From DASTCC01 sp035711465 (GTDB lineage: Bacteria; Acidobacteriota; Vicinamibacteria; Vicinamibacterales; SCN-69-37), in contig DASTCC010000588.1 in the NCBI GenBank assembly GCA_035711465.1, positions 1-9,244 of the forward strand: DNA of 9,244 nt, read 5' to 3'. The notes under the pieces are model-generated. The model was not told the origin of the DNA and made no database searches. It worked only from the letters and a program-made list of their open reading frames with translations. Each line of letters opens with the position of its first letter. Within the stretch, counting starts at the first letter, position 1. The translations under genes were made by a program, and so were the position numbers. Of the stretch, positions 6,936-9,244 are shown piece by piece.

Positions 6936-7191
6936 ATTGAAGCACGTGATCGGCGTCGTCTCGATGGCGCGCGGCGCGCCCGACACCGCGACGTCGGACT
7001 TCTTCATCCTGCTCGACAACCAGCCCTCGCTCGACGTCGGCGGCAAGCGCTTCGACGACGAGCAGGGCGCGGCGGCGTTCGGGCGCGTCGTCGCCGGACT
7101 CGACGTGGTGAGAAAGATTCAGCAGCAGCCGGTGCAGGGACAGAACCTCACACCGCCGGTGCCGATCCTCAAGGCGTCACGGATTCGCTGA
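6265..7191 (+). CDS. Exported carboxypeptidase-regulatory-like / cyclophilin fusion, copy 2
   Basis: This 308-residue paralogue has the same plan as the gene before it. A signal peptide with a long hydrophobic core ends at AVAA-QE (about residue 24). Residues 34-92 are a clearer carboxypeptidase-regulatory-like domain (GTVTDASGKPLAAVKV, TRTDGTYELKDVPQGVYVLEF). A low-complexity Ser/Thr/Ala linker follows (about 119-132), then a cyclophilin-like domain (135-308) with LETPLGNIDLAI, TAANFLKYVDGGFYDGGRFHR (Arg 179), IIQGG (Gln 200) and DFFI (Phe 247). Between FHR and QGG there are about 20 residues, rich in Pro and Asn, where CypA has 7. Trp121 and His126 of CypA are again absent. The ATG at 6265 has a weak AGCGAGG about 9 nt upstream; the GTG at 6262 is an equal alternative. 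It starts 25 nt after copy 1 ends and probably shares its transcript. A periplasmic folding or surface role is an inference. Confidence 0.87.
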   Translation: MPVQLRMAAAMVVALLIVGGAVAAQELQDPPSTGVFFGTVTDASGKPLAAVKVVARPILEGPSIVTTTRTDGTYELKDVPQGVYVLEFSMPGQPPAFKNNGLVALAGSRQQVDVRLPVGSDSTSTAAAAADDRAEVRVRLETPLGNIDLAIDTGRAPITAANFLKYVDGGFYDGGRFHRATRPDNYTPAPPNRPPMEIIQGGINPDRRAQAFPPIPLERTSVTGLKHVIGVVSMARGAPDTATSDFFILLDNQPSLDVGGKRFDDEQGAAAFGRVVAGLDVVRKIQQQPVQGQNLTPPVPILKASRIR

Positions 7192-7237
7192 CACGGCGTC
7201 CGAATGCCGCCGAGTGCCCGAGGCGTGTTCGACGACT

Positions 7238-7720
7238 TCAGATGGGCGCCTGGCGGGCATCCGCCGACGCCAGCTTCACAGCCAGCGCCGGCGCGATGGC
7301 TTCGAGCAGCGCGCGGTCGTCGCCCCGAAAGGCGGCTGGCCGATCGCTGTCGACGTCGATCTCGCCGTAGACCGTGTCGCCGTGCATGATCGGCACGACG
7401 ATCTCCGATTTCGTCTCGAGACTGCAGGCCAGATAGCGCGGGTCGCTGTTGACGTCGTCGACGACGATCGTCGCCTTTTCGCTCGCCGCGGCCCCGCAGA
7501 TGCCGCGATTGAGCGGGATCCGCGTGTGCGGCGAGGGCTTGCCGAGATACGGCCCGAGCACGAGCTCCTCGCCCTCGAGCAGATAGATTCCGGCCCAGGT
7601 GTAGTGCGGCAGCCGCTCTTTGAGCAGCGCGACGACTTTCGTCATCGCCGCCTGTCCGTCGCTCGCGTCGGCGATGGCGGCGATCGCATCGCGCTGAAGA
7701 TCCTGATACTGCGTCGTCAT
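7238..7720 (-). CDS. GAF-domain protein resembling free-methionine-(R)-sulfoxide reductase
   Basis: This is a 160-residue single-GAF-domain protein. The order WAGIYL, LVLGPYLGK, RIPLNRGICGAAAS, YLACSLETKSEIVVP and GEIDVDSD matches the fRMsr (MsrC/YebR) family, which reduces free methionine-R-sulfoxide with thioredoxin. By alignment to E. coli MsrC, Cys 75 equals Cys94, Cys 99 equals the catalytic Cys118 (both pairs 24 apart), and Glu 106, Asp 122 and Asp 124 equal Glu125, Asp141 and Asp143. The position of Cys84 is His 65, so one of the three family cysteines is missing and the disulfide relay may differ. A role as a non-enzymatic small-ligand GAF sensor is possible. The ATG at 7720 starts the domain naturally; longer upstream frames are Arg-rich and not protein-like. 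It lies 29 nt after the membrane-protein gene on the same strand and converges on the cyclophilin gene (46-bp gap, no clear terminator). Confidence 0.8.
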   Translation of the reverse strand: MTTQYQDLQRDAIAAIADASDGQAAMTKVVALLKERLPHYTWAGIYLLEGEELVLGPYLGKPSPHTRIPLNRGICGAAASEKATIVVDDVNSDPRYLACSLETKSEIVVPIMHGDTVYGEIDVDSDRPAAFRGDDRALLEAIAPALAVKLASADARQAPI

Positions 7721-7749
7721 GAGTCCGCCATGGGGACCGTGATTCGTGT

Positions 7750-8256
7750 CTACGTCCGAGCCTGCGTGGCGCTCTCGTCGCGCATCTCCATCCACATCAG
7801 CCAGACGCCGCCGAGCATCGTCACCATCGCCAGCGTCGTCGAGATGCCGTGAAGGCGGCCGAACTGCGCCTTCCGCGAGTCCGTGTCCGGCAGATCGGCG
7901 ACGGCGCCGGGCGCGGCGTCGCGGATGGCCGCGACCTGCGGCGCGATCCACAGGCCGCCGGTGAGGCTCAACCCCAGCATCACCGCGGCCACGCTGACGC
8001 GCCAGGCGAAGCGTCGCGGCCGGGGACCGAGCACCGCGCGCAGGATCAACAGCAGGAGCAGAAGGCCGCCGAGCGTCCAGGCGACCTGATCGAAACGGCC
8101 GAGCACCGCGCCGACGATGCGGCCGGCCAGCTGACGACCGCCGTGCGCGTCGTCGAGGACCGCAAAGGTCGTCGGTGCGACGACGAATCCGATGATTGCG
8201 AGGCCGCTCACCCAGGCGCCGATCACGATGAGCGACGCGAAACGGAGCAGCGCCAC
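7750..8256 (-). CDS. Four-helix membrane protein, DUF4149-like
   Basis: This encodes a 168-residue integral membrane protein of unknown function resembling the DUF4149 (TMEM205-like) family. Four hydrophobic helices are visible at about residues 5-32, 55-77, 84-107 and 136-158, and the last is preceded by the family-like FGRLHGISTTL. The loop between helices 3 and 4 (about 109-133) is polar. The start is taken as the GTG at 8256, because MALLRFASLIVIGAW begins the first helix directly and a TGG-CATAAT extended -10 lies 6 nt upstream. Longer in-frame versions reaching into padR have no membrane-protein character. It is probably the first gene of a two-gene unit with the GAF protein, and it is divergent from padR across a 99-bp gap. 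Confidence 0.8.
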   Translation of the reverse strand: MALLRFASLIVIGAWVSGLAIIGFVVAPTTFAVLDDAHGGRQLAGRIVGAVLGRFDQVAWTLGGLLLLLLILRAVLGPRPRRFAWRVSVAAVMLGLSLTGGLWIAPQVAAIRDAAPGAVADLPDTDSRKAQFGRLHGISTTLAMVTMLGGVWLMWMEMRDESATQART

Positions 8257-8262
8257 CCCGTG

Positions 8263-8271
8263 ATTATGCCA
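8263..8271 (-). promoter_or_regulatory. Candidate extended -10 promoter for the membrane protein / GAF pair
   Basis: On the minus strand TGG-CATAAT is a TGn extended -10 with 5 of 6 matches to TATAAT. The GTG start at 8256 lies 6 nt further on, so the transcript would start at or beside the start codon without a leader. No Shine-Dalgarno is present before this GTG, which agrees with leaderless translation. No strong -35 is seen. Confidence 0.5.
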
Positions 8272-8331
8272 CGCGGTCTGGCGGCCATCCGGCGGCGCGC
8301 GAGCGGCTGAACCGGACGCGAGACGGCTTCG

Positions 8332-8350
8332 TATGGTTAATTTAACTACA
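8332..8350 (+). promoter_or_regulatory. AT-rich dyad upstream of padR, candidate PadR operator
   Basis: A perfect inverted repeat GTTAA-T-TTAAC (8336-8346) is centred on 8341. With its flanks it becomes a 19-bp dyad with 7 of 9 pairs matching (mismatches at 8333/8349 and 8335/8347). It is an AT-rich island in otherwise GC-rich DNA, ends 5 nt before the padR ATG and overlaps the likely -10 (TTAACT or TAACTA, 7-8 nt before the ATG). PadR repressors are dimers that often bind dyads in their own promoter, so autoregulation of padR and the permease is the simplest reading. Confidence 0.55.
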
Positions 8351-8355
8351 CGCCC

Positions 8356-8712
8356 ATGGGAGACGACGCCGTCGCACATCTGCCGCTGAAGCCGGTCGAC
8401 CTCGAAGTGCTGCTCGCGCTCGCCGCCGGCGAACGCCACGGCTACGGCCTCGTTCAGGCGATCGAGGCGCACACCTCGGGTCTGCTCGTCCTCGACGCCG
8501 GCAACCTGTATCGCGTGATCAAACGGCTGCTCGACGACGGCCTCGTGGCCGAGTCGGGCCGTAAGCCGGCCGACGACGCGAACGGCGAGCGACGGCGCTA
8601 CTACCGGCTGACGGCGCTCGGCGGCCGCGTCCTCGCAGCAGAGATCGAGCGGTTACGGCGACTGGTCAACGCCGCGACGACACGCGAGCTCACGAAGCGG
8701 TGGTCGTCGTGA
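8356..8712 (+). CDS. PadR-family transcriptional regulator (ADOP-associated)
   Basis: This is a 118-residue winged-helix regulator of the PadR family. Visible are LKPVDLEVLLALAAGERHGYGLVQAIEA (first helices with the HGYG turn, residues 11-38), the recognition region GNLYRVIKRLLDDGLV (49-64), and the wing ending RRRYYRLTALGGRVL (79-93). A short C-terminal helix follows, which in PadR proteins helps dimerisation. It belongs with the small acidobacterial PadR proteins that accompany ADOP permeases. The ATG at 8356 is 5 nt after an AT-rich dyad and has no Shine-Dalgarno, so a leaderless mRNA is possible. Its TGA overlaps the permease GTG by 4 nt (GTGA, 8709-8712), indicating co-transcription and coupled translation. 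The signal it senses cannot be told from the sequence. Confidence 0.92.
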   Translation: MGDDAVAHLPLKPVDLEVLLALAAGERHGYGLVQAIEAHTSGLLVLDAGNLYRVIKRLLDDGLVAESGRKPADDANGERRRYYRLTALGGRVLAAEIERLRRLVNAATTRELTKRWSS

Positions 8713-9244
8713 GCGGCGCGGCGCGTCGATCGCGCGCGTTCGACGTCTTGCTCGCGTTGTTTCCGCGTGCCTTTCGCGACGGCTTCGGCGACGCGATGCA
8801 CGACACGTTCGTCGACCAGCGCGACGACGTGCGTCGCCGGGCCGGACGGTTGGGCGTCATGCGGCTCTGGATCTGGACGGCGGTGCGGATGACCGCGGCC
8901 GCGTGGCGCGAGCGGCGAGCGTCGGCCCCGCGTCCGATGGCTTCCGTGCGCGAGCGTATGGCCGGGGTCGTGCGCGAGATGGCGGTCGATGCCCGCCTTG
9001 CCGTCCGCGGGCTGCGCCGGCAGCCCGCGTTTGCGCTCATGGCGATCGGCGCGGTCGCCATCGGCATCGGCGCCGTGGCGACAATCTTCAGCGCGCTGAA
9101 CGCGATGACACTGCGGCCGCTCGCCGGCACGGCTGACGGCGCCCGGCTCGTCGGCATCGACCGGCGCAGCCCGGATTTCAGCGAAGGCGCGTCGGCCTCG
9201 CCGGCTTTTCTCGCCCACCTGCGCGAGCGCTCGCGGACGCTGGC
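8709..9244 (+). CDS. ADOP-family permease, MacB/FtsX-like (3' end missing)
   Basis: The frame opens at GTG 8709 and stays open to the window edge (178 full codons). The N-terminal part, DVLLALFPRAFRDGFGDAM (residues 12-30), is the short prefix domain typical of ADOP proteins, related to their usual 'LYPRAFRERFGDEM' pattern. About residues 92-137 give the FtsX/MacB-like entry: DARLAVRGLRRQPAFAL, a transmembrane helix (about 108-133, ending IFSALNAM) and TLRPL, then the start of the periplasmic MacB_PCD-like region. Full ADOP proteins are about 800-900 residues with two such permease halves; only the first helix is present here. They lack a fused ATPase, and their substrate is unknown. The 4-nt overlap with padR supports the start and the pairing. 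Confidence 0.9.
   Translation, partial: MSGAARRSRAFDVLLALFPRAFRDGFGDAMHDTFVDQRDDVRRRAGRLGVMRLWIWTAVRMTAAAWRERRASAPRPMASVRERMAGVVREMAVDARLAVRGLRRQPAFALMAIGAVAIGIGAVATIFSALNAMTLRPLAGTADGARLVGIDRRSPDFSEGASASPAFLAHLRERSRTL

Noticed and set aside
7192..7237. Possible bidirectional terminator between the converging cyclophilin and GAF genes
   Set aside because: I could find no stable hairpin with a T-run on either strand in these 46 bases.
7718..7731. A tiny minus-strand ORF (ATG GCG GAC TCA TGA) ending on the GAF start codon
   Set aside because: Four codons with no Shine-Dalgarno. There is nothing to separate it from chance.
7721..7951. N-terminal extension of the GAF protein by about 77 residues
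   Set aside because: The extension overlaps the end of the membrane-protein gene and is Arg/Asp/Gly-rich and not protein-like. The ATG at 7720 begins the domain naturally.
8601..9218. Minus-strand frame opposite padR and the permease
   Set aside because: The plus strand has conserved PadR and ADOP features with a 4-nt overlap. The minus product is low complexity.

Overview
The window is a gene-dense, GC-rich stretch of bacterial chromosome with almost no non-coding DNA. The best clue to the organism is the right end. A small PadR-type regulator (8356-8712) overlaps by 4 nt the start of a MacB/FtsX-like permease whose N-terminus matches the ADOP family ('Acidobacterial duplicated orphan permease'). 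PadR-ADOP pairs are characteristic of Acidobacteriota, so a GC-rich acidobacterium, possibly of the Vicinamibacteria type, is the most likely source (inference). I see no phage, transposon, CRISPR array, rRNA or tRNA.

Layout. 1-912 (+): 3' part of an M20 (ArgE/DapE-type) metallohydrolase; its end overlaps the convergent proline dehydrogenase by 17 bp. 896-3983 (-): a three-gene run, transcribed NAD-type isocitrate dehydrogenase, then a short PlsB-like acyltransferase, then proline dehydrogenase. 3984-4030: a 47-bp divergent promoter region. 4031-7191 (+): glutamate dehydrogenase, then two tandem paralogous exported proteins, each with a signal peptide, a carboxypeptidase-regulatory-like beta domain and a cyclophilin-like domain. 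7238-8256 (-): a four-helix membrane protein (DUF4149-like), then a GAF protein resembling free-methionine-(R)-sulfoxide reductase. 8257-8355: a second divergent promoter region containing an AT-rich dyad. 8356-9244 (+): PadR regulator and the 5' part of the ADOP permease, which runs off the window.

How the genes may work together. Proline dehydrogenase feeds proline carbon towards glutamate (through P5C; no P5C dehydrogenase is present here). Glutamate dehydrogenase links glutamate to 2-oxoglutarate, and isocitrate dehydrogenase makes 2-oxoglutarate. Three enzymes around the glutamate/2-oxoglutarate node are thus arranged about one divergent promoter. This grouping is an inference from position.

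The points most worth a second look are the tandem cyclophilin fusions with a degenerate active site, a likely overlapping bidirectional -10 region between isocitrate and glutamate dehydrogenase, several start codons placed 6-8 nt after a -10-like element (suggesting leaderless mRNAs), and the dyad upstream of padR. I found no clear evidence of a wholly new multi-gene system.
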